A DNA stretch of 37,450 bases from an archaeon (GTDB lineage: Archaea; Thermoproteota; Nitrososphaeria; Nitrososphaerales; CADDZS01), in the NCBI GenBank assembly GCA_029850555.1, contig JARCRS010000107.1, positions 1 through 37,450 on the forward strand, given 5' to 3'. Position 1 is the stretch's first letter, and each line of letters begins with the position of its first letter. Both the position numbers and the translations under genes were made by a program. Below the pieces are notes generated by a model. It had not been told where the DNA came from, did not search any database, and saw only the letters and a list, made by a program, of their open reading frames with translations. Shown one piece after another: positions 17,037 through 26,258 of the stretch.

Positions 17037-19133
17037 ATGACCAGTCGAGTAGCTGTAGACATAGGTGGAACTTTTACTGATATAGTTTTCCTGAATGAGG
17101 AAACAGGCGGTGTTGACGTGTTAAAGATAGAAACAACACCAAGAGATCCCTCTCAAGCATTTTCATCAGGCATATCACAAATTTTAGAAAAGACCCGAGC
17201 CTCAGCGGAAAGCGTCAGAAGCATTTTTCACGCAACCACTATAGCCAGCAATGCTGTTTTAGAGCAGAAAGGCGCAAAAACAGGTCTCGTCACAACTGAA
17301 GGATTTAGGGATGTTCTCGAAATAGGACGCCAACAAAGACCTAGTCTATATGATTTTTCAACTGATAGGCCTGTGCCACTGGTTCCGCGTTATCTTAGAA
17401 AGGAGGTCCGAGAAAGAACCTCATTCGAAGGTAAAGCTATCAAGCACATTGACATTAGCGCCGTCAGTAAAGTAGCACGAGAATTGAAATCGCAGGAAGT
17501 AAAGTCAGTTGCCATATGCTTTCTCTTTTCATATGTCAACTCGTCGCATGAGGCAAAAGCTAAACAAATTCTAAAACGGATGTTACCTAGGGCATATATC
17601 GTCGCTTCGCATGAGATTCTTCCTGAATACAGAGAATTTGACAGAATGAGTACAACTGTTCTCTCGGCTTACCTCGCTCCCATAGTAGGAGCTTACACAC
17701 AACAACTAGTAACGAAACTAAAGAGAATACATGTGAATACCGATGGACTTTACATTATGCAATCTGGTGGTGGATTGATGCGGGCTAACTTGGCCCGTGA
17801 GAAGGCGCATACTATGCTGGAATCCGGTCCTGCTGCTGGAGTAATCGCAACTGCCTATTTGGGAAGCCAGCTACTGATAGATGACATCATTTCATTTGAT
17901 ATGGGTGGCACGACGGCGAAAGCTAGTCTTATCAAAGGAGGCCGATATCAAATCACCACTGAATATGAAATAGGGACCGGTTTTAATAGAACATTTGTGG
18001 CAAGGTCCGCAGGTTATCCTGTCAAGAGTCCGATAATAGATTTAGCTGAAGTTGGTGCTGGAGGGGGCAGTATCGCTTGGGTCGATAACGCTGGTGGATT
18101 GAAAGTAGGTCCACGTAGTGCTGGGGCAGTCCCAGGGCCTGCTTGTTATGGCAAAAGTGGAGACGAGCCAACAATAACTGACGCCCATGTAATCCTAAGT
18201 GCTTTGGATGCTGATTACTTTTTAGGCGGCGCGATTTCATTGAGGCCTGAACTATCGACGAAAGCGATCCAGAAAAAGATTGCCAAACCGCTTGGAATCA
18301 GCTTGAGTGCGGCCGCGAGAGGAATCATAGACGTTGCAAATTCAAGCATGGTAAGAATGATCCGAGTGGTTTCTGTTTCAAGAGGGTTTGATGTTCGAGA
18401 TTTTACCTTAGTTGCCTTTGGAGGGGCAGGCCCGTTGCACGCAGCAGAGCTAGCTAGGGAATTGAGAATGCGCCAAGTTATCGTACCGCCCAACCCCGGA
18501 GTTTTCTCAGCTCTTGGTTTGCTATACTCTGATGTAAAATCTGACTTTGGAATGACGAGAATCATTGATTTTAGCCCAACCGAAAGTGGAGCGATAAACC
18601 AAATCTATGACAAACTGGAGCGGATGGCGTTGGAATGGCTCCGAAAAGAAGGCGTTCCGCGCGAGAAGCAAGAAATTGTGAGAACGGCGGATATGAGGTA
18701 TCCTGGTCAGTATTATCAAATTAACATTGAGATTGGCTCGGAAAAGCTCTCTTCGGAAAGAATACAAGAGCTTGTGCAGGACTTCCATACCACCCACAAT
18801 AGGATGTATGGATACGCGTTTGAAGACGAGATTGTGCAAATAGTAAATTTCAGAGTGACTGCTGTTGGGGGAATGCTGAAACCTCCTTTGAAATCCCAGA
18901 ATCTATCCAGCTCTGAAGTGGAATCGCGAGCTATTCGGACCCGAAGAAAGGTATACTTTAAAGAATTCGAATCCTATGCGGACTGCGACATAATTGAAAG
19001 AACAAAGCTTTCTCCCGGGAACTGCATAAAAGGACCTGCGATCATTGAACAGATTGATTCTACCACGGTGGTACTTCCTAATCAAATTGCGAGTGTTGAC
19101 AAATTTAGCAACATTATAATTACAAACAATTAA
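17037..19133 (+). CDS. hyuA: Hydantoinase A / oxoprolinase-type ATPase subunit
   Basis: From ATG 17037 the protein is 698 residues. It opens RVAVDIGGTFTDIVFLNEET, the N-terminal phosphate motif of the ASKHA-like HyuA family. HATTIASNAVLEQKGAKTGL, EIGRQQRPSLYDF and the second phosphate motif DDIISFDMGGTTAKASLI follow. LAEVGAGGGSIAWVD, VPGPACYG and LVAFGGAGPLHAAELAREL are further family signatures. An in-frame TTG at 17007 would add ten unconserved residues, so I prefer 17037. It works with the HyuB subunit just upstream, using ATP to activate a lactam or carbonyl for hydrolysis or carboxylation. Confidence 0.88.
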   Translation: MTSRVAVDIGGTFTDIVFLNEETGGVDVLKIETTPRDPSQAFSSGISQILEKTRASAESVRSIFHATTIASNAVLEQKGAKTGLVTTEGFRDVLEIGRQQRPSLYDFSTDRPVPLVPRYLRKEVRERTSFEGKAIKHIDISAVSKVARELKSQEVKSVAICFLFSYVNSSHEAKAKQILKRMLPRAYIVASHEILPEYREFDRMSTTVLSAYLAPIVGAYTQQLVTKLKRIHVNTDGLYIMQSGGGLMRANLAREKAHTMLESGPAAGVIATAYLGSQLLIDDIISFDMGGTTAKASLIKGGRYQITTEYEIGTGFNRTFVARSAGYPVKSPIIDLAEVGAGGGSIAWVDNAGGLKVGPRSAGAVPGPACYGKSGDEPTITDAHVILSALDADYFLGGAISLRPELSTKAIQKKIAKPLGISLSAAARGIIDVANSSMVRMIRVVSVSRGFDVRDFTLVAFGGAGPLHAAELARELRMRQVIVPPNPGVFSALGLLYSDVKSDFGMTRIIDFSPTESGAINQIYDKLERMALEWLRKEGVPREKQEIVRTADMRYPGQYYQINIEIGSEKLSSERIQELVQDFHTTHNRMYGYAFEDEIVQIVNFRVTAVGGMLKPPLKSQNLSSSEVESRAIRTRRKVYFKEFESYADCDIIERTKLSPGNCIKGPAIIEQIDSTTVVLPNQIASVDKFSNIIITNN

Positions 19134-19216
19134 CTGCTATCAATGATTACACAGGAAAGGGTATCGCAGTTAGATCTAGCGTTGGACCAAAAAAGAAATC
19201 GAATCTTCCAGATAGT

Positions 19217-20107
19217 TTACTCAAAACCTGTCTTCTTTTCGAGAGAATAGTATTCTGGCAGATTGATAAGATCCTCAACAAGCGCTTTCATCTTGTCCAT
19301 TTCTTTGCGCATCTCAGGAGTATTTAGCCCAGTATTTCCAGTATCTCTAAGTCTTTTGTATGTAGTTACGATTGCGTTAGTGGCTAAGTAGGTTGGAGCT
19401 AGGTTATAAATTATAAGAGAAAAGCCTTGTTGTCTGGCCTCTTCCACTGTAAAGTATGGTCTTGGTCGCGCTTCACCGCTCAAATAAGCGTAAGTCCCCG
19501 GAGCAGCTCTCGTTATCTTACTTATTTGCTCAACGCTTTCAAATACTGGGAAGACAATATCTGCTCCTGCATTCATGTATGCTTTCATACGTTTAATCGC
19601 TTCTTTAACCCCATGAGATTGTATGGTATCAGTCCTCGCTATGATCAAAAAATCTTCAGATTTCCTTGCTTGTACTGCAACCTTTAATTTTGCGACCATT
19701 TCTTCAATCGAAACAGTATGTACTGTTCTTCTTGGATTGCGAATAGAATAATTATGGTAATGGAACCTCTTGGGAAAGATTTGATCCTCGATGTGAATTG
19801 CTGCCACTCCTGCCCGTTCGAACTCTCTCACTGTTCTAGTCACGTGTGCTGGCGTTCCATATCCAGCACCAGCGTCGACTATTAGAGGTATTTTCACTGA
19901 GGATGCAATCTTACGTGATAGGTCTACTATTTCTGTCAATGTTAGCTGCGGTTCAGTGACACACCACTGTGCTCCTGCCGCATAACCACCAAGGTATGTT
20001 GCCTTAAATCCAAGAGATTGCACTATTCGTGCAGTGAGCGGGTCAAAACAGCCAGGGACAACAAGAATCTCTTTACCAAGTAGTTTCTTCAAGGGTGCAC
20101 TTGGCAA
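19217..20107 (-). CDS. Isocitrate lyase / PEP mutase family enzyme with altered catalytic loop
   Basis: The 296-residue (beta/alpha)8 enzyme resembles methylisocitrate lyase, dimethylmalate lyase and carboxy-PEP mutase. Conserved parts are VVPGCFDPLTARI, ATYLGGYAAGAQW, IVDAGAGYGTP (about 76-86), HIEDQIFPKR (105-114) and LIIARTDTI. Two usual lyase residues are changed. The D-x-D metal pair is D78-A-G80, and the K-x-C-G-H loop is KRFHYH with Phe115 at the Cys position. The fold is therefore secure but cleavage by the PrpB mechanism is not. It starts at TTG with a TATA-like CTTAAATA 30-40 bases upstream, divergent to the DRE-TIM gene. Lyase, hydrolase or oxaloacetate-decarboxylase-like activity are all possible. 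Confidence 0.78.
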   Translation of the reverse strand: MPSAPLKKLLGKEILVVPGCFDPLTARIVQSLGFKATYLGGYAAGAQWCVTEPQLTLTEIVDLSRKIASSVKIPLIVDAGAGYGTPAHVTRTVREFERAGVAAIHIEDQIFPKRFHYHNYSIRNPRRTVHTVSIEEMVAKLKVAVQARKSEDFLIIARTDTIQSHGVKEAIKRMKAYMNAGADIVFPVFESVEQISKITRAAPGTYAYLSGEARPRPYFTVEEARQQGFSLIIYNLAPTYLATNAIVTTYKRLRDTGNTGLNTPEMRKEMDKMKALVEDLINLPEYYSLEKKTGFE

Positions 20108-20135
20108 TAAAATCTCAAAAATCTACGGCCTGTGA

Positions 20136-20202
20136 TTCTATTTAAGTATTGGAACTGTTTTTGATCTGCGCATTTGCAATTTTCAAATTATCTTTAATTA
20201 AG
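20136..20202. promoter_or_regulatory. Divergent promoters of the PEP mutase-family and DRE-TIM genes
   Basis: On the minus strand CTTAAATAG lies 30-40 bases before the TTG at 20107. On the plus strand CTTTAATTAAGG at about 20191-20202 precedes the ATG at 20238 by about 40 bases. Both are AT-rich TATA-like boxes within a 130-base divergent interval. Confidence 0.4.
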
Positions 20203-20237
20203 GAATGTCCGGCTAGATCAATCAATCACAGATCACT

Positions 20238-21422
20238 ATGTCAGAACAAAGATGGGTCTATCCGGAAACCAATCACGCCTCTTTCGGTATCTCCAATAAA
20301 TTAATTCTAAAAGACATCACTTTGCGGGAAGGAGAACAAGCAGCTGATGTCGCGTTCTCTCTTGATGAAAAGATTCAGATCGCTAAGAAACTCGTAGCCG
20401 CTGGAATCCCGGAGATTCAAGTTGGTTTTGCCGCGTCAATGCGAGATTGTCAGATCGCGAAGACACTGAAATCCCAAGATATCGGTGTTCCTCTAGACCT
20501 TCTTGTTACAGGGTTCATTTCAACATGGAAAGAACAAATCGATAATGCTTTACAATATGGATCAGATATGGTTGACTTTGTATTCAGGAGCGACGACCAA
20601 AATATTAGCGCTCTTGGCATTAATAGAGAACAAGCAAAGATGCGTGTTTCTGAGATAGTCGATTACGCTAGATCGGTGGGCGCAGTAAAAATAATATTTG
20701 CGCCTAGCTTTTCAACCCGAGCCAATTTCGATTTTCTTATGGAACTCATAGATAACGCAATATCAAGTGGCGCAACTGGAATAGCTATTCCGGATTCCAC
20801 TGGGGTTGCAGATACTGAAACAATACGCAATTTGATAAGTGCAGTAAGAACAAAGAGCAAAGACATTGACATTATTGCCCATTACCATAATGACTTTGGA
20901 TTGGCCGTTGCTAATACACTCGAAGCGCTCAAGAGCGGTGCCAATATTGTTGAAGCTTCTTTAGGTGGCTTTGGAGAAAGGGCTGGAAATGTTGCAACAG
21001 AAGAAATCGCATTTGCTCTTCAACTGCTCTATGAAGTGGACTTGGGTCTGAATTTAAAAAAACTCGCAGAAGCAGCCAAACTTGTGTTTCAACTGTCAAA
21101 ATCCCAGATTCCAGCGATGAAACCGATCATTGGATCAAATATCTTTGCACAAAAAATCGATGTTCATATCATGACTACGAGGATAAGGCCGTGGTTGTTA
21201 GAGCCGTTTGATCCAAAGATCGCTGGAGCCGAGAGGAAATTGGTTCTTGGAAAGGGCTCTGGTTCTTATGCAGTTAAGGAGAAAGCTAACTTACTGTCTC
21301 TAGATCTAGACGAGAAAAAAATAGGAGAAGTGGTCTATAAAGTTAATGAGTTTGCTGAAACGAACAAGCATGCCTTAACTGATAAAGATTTTATTGGCAT
21401 TGTAAAGTCCGTTTCTCGCTAG
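20238..21422 (+). CDS. DRE-TIM metallolyase (isopropylmalate/homocitrate synthase-like), duplicate copy 1, intact
   Basis: The 394-residue protein has the DRE-TIM motif KDITLREGEQA (Asp26, Arg30, Glu31) and the metal-binding HYHND (His215, His217). GGFGERAGNVATEE follows, as in 2-isopropylmalate, citramalate and homocitrate synthases. The C-terminal 100 residues (KLVLGKGSGSYAVK, then HALTDKDFIGIV) correspond to the linker seen in homocitrate-type synthases, not a full LeuA regulatory domain. It may condense acetyl-CoA with a 2-oxoacid or run a related cleavage. An acyl-CoA dehydrogenase fragment starts seven bases after its stop. A decayed paralogue lies at 23016-23733. Confidence 0.8.
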   Translation: MSEQRWVYPETNHASFGISNKLILKDITLREGEQAADVAFSLDEKIQIAKKLVAAGIPEIQVGFAASMRDCQIAKTLKSQDIGVPLDLLVTGFISTWKEQIDNALQYGSDMVDFVFRSDDQNISALGINREQAKMRVSEIVDYARSVGAVKIIFAPSFSTRANFDFLMELIDNAISSGATGIAIPDSTGVADTETIRNLISAVRTKSKDIDIIAHYHNDFGLAVANTLEALKSGANIVEASLGGFGERAGNVATEEIAFALQLLYEVDLGLNLKKLAEAAKLVFQLSKSQIPAMKPIIGSNIFAQKIDVHIMTTRIRPWLLEPFDPKIAGAERKLVLGKGSGSYAVKEKANLLSLDLDEKKIGEVVYKVNEFAETNKHALTDKDFIGIVKSVSR

Positions 21423-21428
21423 GGCAAG

Positions 21429-21620
21429 TTGAATCGAAGAATCAATGAGGCTTGCAAAAGAATGGATGCCGCAAAAGAAGAAATCAGAACTGGAATAAGA
21501 AATCTCTGCTCTAAATTTCCAGACGAGTACTGGAGAAGATTGGATGAAGAGCGAAAATACCCTGAGGAATTTGTGGCCGATTTGGTCGGGCCAGGTGTAC
21601 TTCCGAGAATTCGAATCATC
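21429..21620 (+). pseudogene. Acyl-CoA dehydrogenase N-terminal fragment (duplicate copy 1, broken)
   Basis: The frame reads AAKEEIRTGIRNLCSKFPDE and YWRRLDEERKYPEEFVADL. It matches the first about 40 residues of the intact enzyme at 23936 (KDEIRSAIRNLCSNF, then YWRKLDEERKYPEEFVLEL). Homology fades after VADL, around 21590-21620, where the sequence turns into the end of the group II intron remnant on the other strand. The better start is ATG 21462; TTG 21429 is also possible. It directly follows the DRE-TIM gene, so the ancestral pair was one operon. Confidence 0.8.
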
Positions 21621-22912
21621 GGATTCCCTAGTTTGCTACTCCTCGTTCTCCTGAATCCACCTTTACGCCGCCGTCGAGTATTCCTGCGTTGAGCCACTGC
21701 TTGACTAAACTGAGAATTGAGCCGTCAACGACTCTCCTTGCGAATTGCTTCATGAGGAGACTCTTCGGTATCGTGTCAAAGCACGATGATATGTCTGCAT
21801 CAATGACACTCTCGTATCCGAAGTTGAGCCATCTCGTAACTTCTCTGACAGCGTCAAGTGTTGACCTGCCTTCTCTGAATCCGTATGAATTTGACTCGAA
21901 ATCTTGTTCGAAAATTGGTTGCAGAACAAGCATCGCAGCTGCCTGCACTGTCCTATCCTTTAGCGTAGGGATAGAAAGAGGCCTCATCTTGCCGTTTGCC
22001 TTTGGTATCCACACTCGTTTTGCTGGCGATGGTTTGTATGTATGCTCCTTGAGCTCTTTTGCTATCTGACCGAGGAAGGCTTGCTCGCCTCCCTCTTGCT
22101 TCTCTACATCTTCTATTTCGATTCCGTCTATTCCCGCTGTTCCATTATTTGCCCTAACATGGCGCCACGCCTCACGTAAGACATCCTCTCGGTAGAGTTT
22201 GTCATACAGGGAGTGGAACCTCCTTGCCTTGTCTGCCTTCGCGACACGACAAAGCGACTGCTGCAGCTCGCTGACACTCTTGTCCATATCCTACACATTC
22301 CTGTGATTTGGACTGGCAGTCACTGTACCAGTCACGCCATCGAAGTGAGGACGCTTCGCATCCATTCCCATTACAGGAACTTCCTCGCTACTATCATCCC
22401 ATCCGACTTCTGCCGCTGCATTGGAGCGCCTTTCACAGGTTACGCTTATAGCGCCCCTTACCTCAAATGCATGAATGTTTCGGCAACTCCAAGTAGGACG
22501 AGTCCTTTGGAGCCAATTGCATATACACTCCCAACCATTTAGGACAGTTGCAGACCTCCCGCTTTCCTTTGAACAACTTTCCCTGCATGCCCAGCCTGCC
22601 ACACCGGAGGACTCCGCCATCACTGCCGAGGACGACGACGGATACTGCCTTCGCCACCAATCTAGAGGCTCGGCGTCCCCACCCACCGCATTACTGCGGG
22701 TTTCACTTACGATGCTACGTCTGGCTTCACTTCGCGTTTGGGCCTGCGGATTTGCGTTGCGGTTCCTGAGCCAACTTGGGTTCGGTGTCCCGCTTTGTCG
22801 GACTGCTTCAGCCGTAACAGTCGCCCGTACAGCCTTGTCCCTCGCTACATGGCTCCCGACTTCTACCATGTTGAGACTTTCACTCATTGGTTGTTCACTT
22901 CCAGCGGCGCAC
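21621..22912 (-). mobile_element. Truncated group II intron (5' part and partial reverse transcriptase gene)
   Basis: On the minus strand the element begins GTGCGCCGC at 22912, which matches the GUGYG 5' end of group II introns. About 620 bases of ribozyme-like, G+C-rich sequence then lead into a reverse transcriptase ORF at 22287. The RT ends prematurely at 21628. The rest of the RT, the maturase and domains V-VI are missing, and the acyl-CoA dehydrogenase fragment follows immediately. The element can no longer splice or move by itself. The 5' flank lies in non-coding sequence (22913-23015). The left boundary is approximate. Confidence 0.75.
21628..22287 (-). pseudogene. ltrA: Group II intron-encoded reverse transcriptase/maturase, C-terminally truncated
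   Basis: The 219-residue fragment contains RT0-RT3 blocks. REAWRHVRANNGTAGIDG precedes YKPSPAKRVWIPKANGKMRP, LSIPTLKDRTVQAAAMLVLQ and SYGFREGRSTLDAV. VIDADISSCFDTIPKSLLM is the block with the first catalytic Asp. It stops just before the expected G-x-P-Q-G-G and long before YADD, so it lacks the polymerase active site, maturase and endonuclease domains. ATG 22287 follows a GTGTAGGAT stretch. Such RTs are mainly bacterial, with some archaeal cases, so this is probably acquired DNA. Confidence 0.85.
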
Positions 22913-23015
22913 AGATTGTGTGAGAAGTATTTAAACGCAGATTTTTTGGCCGATAGGCCTATCTGATAGTACGCCCTAATACTGAAATATGGGCAATAAG
23001 AGCTGGCACGTTGAA

Positions 23016-23733
23016 GGAATCGATAGAAGGCAGATGATACTTTTTCCACATACGCTTGATGAATCCACCTAATGGAACTTATCGATAGTGCACTATCTAG
23101 TGGAACAACTGGAATAGCTATTCCTGATTCCACTGGAATAGCAGATGCTGAAACAATACATAATCTCATATCTTCAGTGAGAGCAAAAAGCAGGGATATC
23201 GACGTCATTGCACATTATCACAACGATTTTGCGTTGGCCGTTGCAAATACCCTCGAGGCGGTCAAGAGCGGGGCGAATGTTATCGAATCGTCCTTGGGTG
23301 GGCTTTGGAGAAAGAGCAACATCGCTACCGAAGAGATTGGTTTCACACTCCAGTCGCTCTACAGGTTAGATCTAGGTCTAGATTTGAAAAAGCTTGCAGA
23401 TGCCGGAAAACTCGCCTATCAGCTCTCAAGATCTGAGATTCCTCCAATGAAGCCAATCATCGGGTCATATATTTTTGCTCAGAAGATCGAGTTCATGTCA
23501 TGACCACAAAAAAAGGCCTTGGCTCTTAGAACCTTTTGATCCGGTGATTGCAGGGGGAGGGAGGAAACTTGTTCTTGGGAAGGGTTCAGGCCCACATACA
23601 GGCCAAGAATCTTTCCTTGTACATAGAAGAACCGAAGCTCAATGAAGTTGTCCATAAAGTAAACGAGCTGGCTGAAAAGGATAAACATGCTCTAACTGAT
23701 GAAGAATTCATTGCAATCGTAAAATCAACATGA
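23016..23733 (+). pseudogene. DRE-TIM metallolyase, duplicate copy 2, decayed
   Basis: This is a paralogue of the gene at 20238. At 23016 GIDRRQ matches GINREQ of copy 1, but the segment up to FST is deleted. FSTYA, two TGA stops (23057-23062) and then IHLMELIDSALSSG continue in a frame open to 23503. GGLWRKSNIATEE replaces GGFGERAGNVATEE, a local double frameshift. The C-terminal end NEVVHKVNELAEKDKHALTD appears in another frame (to 23733). The HYHNDF metal site is still present. Multiple lesions make it non-functional as a full enzyme. The intact acyl-CoA dehydrogenase follows after about 200 bases. Confidence 0.9.
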
Positions 23734-23935
23734 CATGACACTAGGTAGATCAAGCTCAGAGTCAGACATGGCTCAATATCCCTTGACATTGGCGTATTCG
23801 GACCAGGATCCTGAAACACAGATCTTGGAGAGATTTTCGAATGAAATCCTTTCGAGTTTTCTGCTTCATTTTCCGTAGTCGATAAGGGCTTAAGTAGCGG
23901 GCAGTGAGTTATTTTTTGTTAAGGGAAAATCTGGT

Positions 23936-25090
23936 ATGAACGTTTCCAAAGATGAGATTAGATCTGCAATAAGAAACCTGTGTTCTAACTTCGCTGATGA
24001 CTACTGGAGAAAATTAGATGAGGAGCGAAAGTATCCGGAAGAATTTGTATTAGAATTAACAAGAGGTGGATGGCTCTCGATGCTCATTCCCGAGGAATAT
24101 GGTGGCCTTAGCGCTGGAATCGGCGAAGCTGCTGTAGTACTTGAGGAGATAAACCGTTCAGGTTGCCAAGCGACTCCTGCACATGCTCAAATGTATACTA
24201 TGGGTGCAGTACTAAGACACGGGGATGAAGAACAGAAGAAGAAATTGTTACCATTAATAGCCACGGGAAAAATAAGGTTGCAAGCTTTCGGCGTGACGGA
24301 ACCCCAAGCGGGATCAGACACTACAAGCATAACAACATTCGCCGAACTGCGAGATGGTCTATATCGTATACGGGGACAGAAGATATTCATTTCGAGAGTC
24401 CAGCATTCTGATTTGATGCTCCTGATTGTAAGAACCACTGCCAAAGAAAAGGTGACTAGAAAAACAGATGGATTGACACTTTTGCTTCTAGATTTGAACA
24501 AGGAGATTAAGGAAGGGAGAATCAGGGTTAGACCAATTAGGACAATGATTAATCACGAAACTAACGAGGTTTTCTTTGAAGATGCTCAAGTTCCCGTCGA
24601 GAATCGAATAGGCGAAGAAGGCAAGGGTTTCAGCTATCTCTTGAGCGGATTGAACGTTGAGAGAATATTGATAGCATCCGAATGTATTGGTGATGGTCTA
24701 TATTTCATAGACAAAGCATCAAAATATGCCTGCGAACGGGCCGTGTTCGGGCGTCCGATAGGGCAAAATCAAGGCGTGCAATTTCCTATAGCTAAAGCGT
24801 TCATGTCGATCAAGGCATCTTCTCTAATGAGAGACAAAGCGGCAAGTCTCTACGATGAAGGAGCCAAAGCTGCTGCAGAGGCTAACATGGCCAAATATCT
24901 TGCTTCAGAGGCAGCGTGGGAAGCAGCAAACGTGGCAATGAATACTTTTGGCGGATATGGATTGGCTTCGGAAGTCGGCATCGAACGAAAATTCCGCGAG
25001 TCGAGATTGCCTATTGTGGCACCAATTTCAAATAATCTTGTGTTGAGCTATATCGGAGAACATATTCTTGGAATGCCAAGATCATTCTAA
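23936..25090 (+). CDS. Acyl-CoA dehydrogenase (duplicate copy 2, intact)
   Basis: The 384-residue flavoenzyme oxidises an acyl-CoA to the enoyl-CoA. FGVTEPQAGSDTT is the family signature and NTFGGYGLASEVGIERKFRE the C-terminal one. The usual C-terminal Y-E-G-T catalytic segment reads PIVAPISNN, so the base is probably Glu242 in GLNVERILIAS, the position used by isovaleryl-CoA and long-chain enzymes. A branched short-chain acyl-CoA is therefore plausible, but inferred. No ETF genes are in the window. It sits upstream of the CoA-transferase gene in the same direction. Confidence 0.88.
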   Translation: MNVSKDEIRSAIRNLCSNFADDYWRKLDEERKYPEEFVLELTRGGWLSMLIPEEYGGLSAGIGEAAVVLEEINRSGCQATPAHAQMYTMGAVLRHGDEEQKKKLLPLIATGKIRLQAFGVTEPQAGSDTTSITTFAELRDGLYRIRGQKIFISRVQHSDLMLLIVRTTAKEKVTRKTDGLTLLLLDLNKEIKEGRIRVRPIRTMINHETNEVFFEDAQVPVENRIGEEGKGFSYLLSGLNVERILIASECIGDGLYFIDKASKYACERAVFGRPIGQNQGVQFPIAKAFMSIKASSLMRDKAASLYDEGAKAAAEANMAKYLASEAAWEAANVAMNTFGGYGLASEVGIERKFRESRLPIVAPISNNLVLSYIGEHILGMPRSF

Positions 25091-25148
25091 ATCTGAACCG
25101 TGTAATCTGAGATACAGATTCGAAATATCTTACACACGTTGATCACAT

Positions 25149-26243
25149 ATGTTCTCGCTAAAAGACATCAGAGTTCTTGATCTAAGTCAAAACGTAGCTG
25201 GCCCGTACGCGGGAATGATACTGGCAGAGTTTGGGGCGGAAGTCCTCAAAGTCGAGTCTCCAGATGGAGATCCGACGAGAACGTGGGGTCCACCATTCTG
25301 GAGCGGGGAGAGTCCCACATATTTGGCACTGAATAGAAACAAGCTACGAAGAACATTGGATTTGAAATCAAACGAAGGCTTGAAGGAAGTCAAGAATCGG
25401 CTAAGAATTACTGATGTTCTTCTTGTAAGCAGTAGACCAGGAGCAATGTCAAAATTTGGACTTGATTACGAATCTCTGAAGGAAAATTATCCAAAACTAA
25501 TCTACGCAGAAATCACTGCATTCGGGCAACAGGGTCCACGGGCTTCGGAATCAGGTTATGATCCGCTGATGCAAGCGATGGCTGGATTGATGAGCGTGAC
25601 GGGCAGACCTCAATACGAGCCGATAAGAGTCGGTGTTTCCATAATCGATATGGCTGCTGGCATGTGGACAGCCCTTGGAGTATTTTCTGCTCTAAATTTG
25701 CGCAGCGCGGATGGAAAAGGCCACAGGGTGAACGTTTCGCTTTACGAGACGGCTATAGCATGGATGACCATCCCATTACACTTGTACTGGGCATCAGGAG
25801 TTGTCCCGGTCGGTTTTGGCTCTGGAGTGGCAAGCATCGTACCATATGAGGCCTTCAAAACCGAGGATGGATGGATCGTGATAGGAGGAGGGAATGACCG
25901 TTTGTTTGGAAAGATTTCGCATTTGCTTGGTCGCAAGGAATGGGCATCTGATTCTCGCTTCAAGACAAATGCAGACAGGGTAACCAATAGAACAGTTCTT
26001 CACGAATTGATACAAGACATAACCAGAAAGAAAAGCTCCAAGGAGTGGGAGCAAGAATTCAAGAACGCCGGAATCCCAGCCGCTCCAGTACTTAACGTAT
26101 CACAAGTTCTAGAGGAAGCACAACTCAAGAATCTTGGAATAATCCAGTCGATTGAGCATCCAAACATTTCTGGTTACAATTCAGTGGGTCTTCCCATCAG
26201 TATTGACGGGAAAAGGCCTCCCCTTCGCATCCCTCCGACCTAA
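25149..26243 (+). CDS. Class III CoA-transferase (CaiB/BaiF family)
   Basis: The 364-residue protein starts with VLDLSQNVAGPYAGMILAEF and GAEVLKVESPDGDPTR, the family's N-terminal domain. The catalytic aspartate is Asp138 in SGYDPLMQAMAGLMSVTG. TEDGWIVIGGGNDRLF and AGIPAAPVLNVSQVLEE mark the C-terminal part. It moves CoA from a donor thioester to a carboxylic acid. It is 58 bases after the acyl-CoA dehydrogenase and, as no acyl-CoA ligase is visible in the window, is the most likely activation step for the island's substrate. Relatives use succinate, itaconate, mesaconate, benzylsuccinate, carnitine or formate. Confidence 0.9.
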   Translation: MFSLKDIRVLDLSQNVAGPYAGMILAEFGAEVLKVESPDGDPTRTWGPPFWSGESPTYLALNRNKLRRTLDLKSNEGLKEVKNRLRITDVLLVSSRPGAMSKFGLDYESLKENYPKLIYAEITAFGQQGPRASESGYDPLMQAMAGLMSVTGRPQYEPIRVGVSIIDMAAGMWTALGVFSALNLRSADGKGHRVNVSLYETAIAWMTIPLHLYWASGVVPVGFGSGVASIVPYEAFKTEDGWIVIGGGNDRLFGKISHLLGRKEWASDSRFKTNADRVTNRTVLHELIQDITRKKSSKEWEQEFKNAGIPAAPVLNVSQVLEEAQLKNLGIIQSIEHPNISGYNSVGLPISIDGKRPPLRIPPT

Positions 26244-26258
26244 ACTAGACGTCTTTTC

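Noticed and set aside
22291-23208. A 305-residue minus-strand ORF
   Set aside because: It runs through the intron ribozyme part and antisense to the decayed DRE-TIM gene; its translation has no family resemblance beyond mirror images of those genes.
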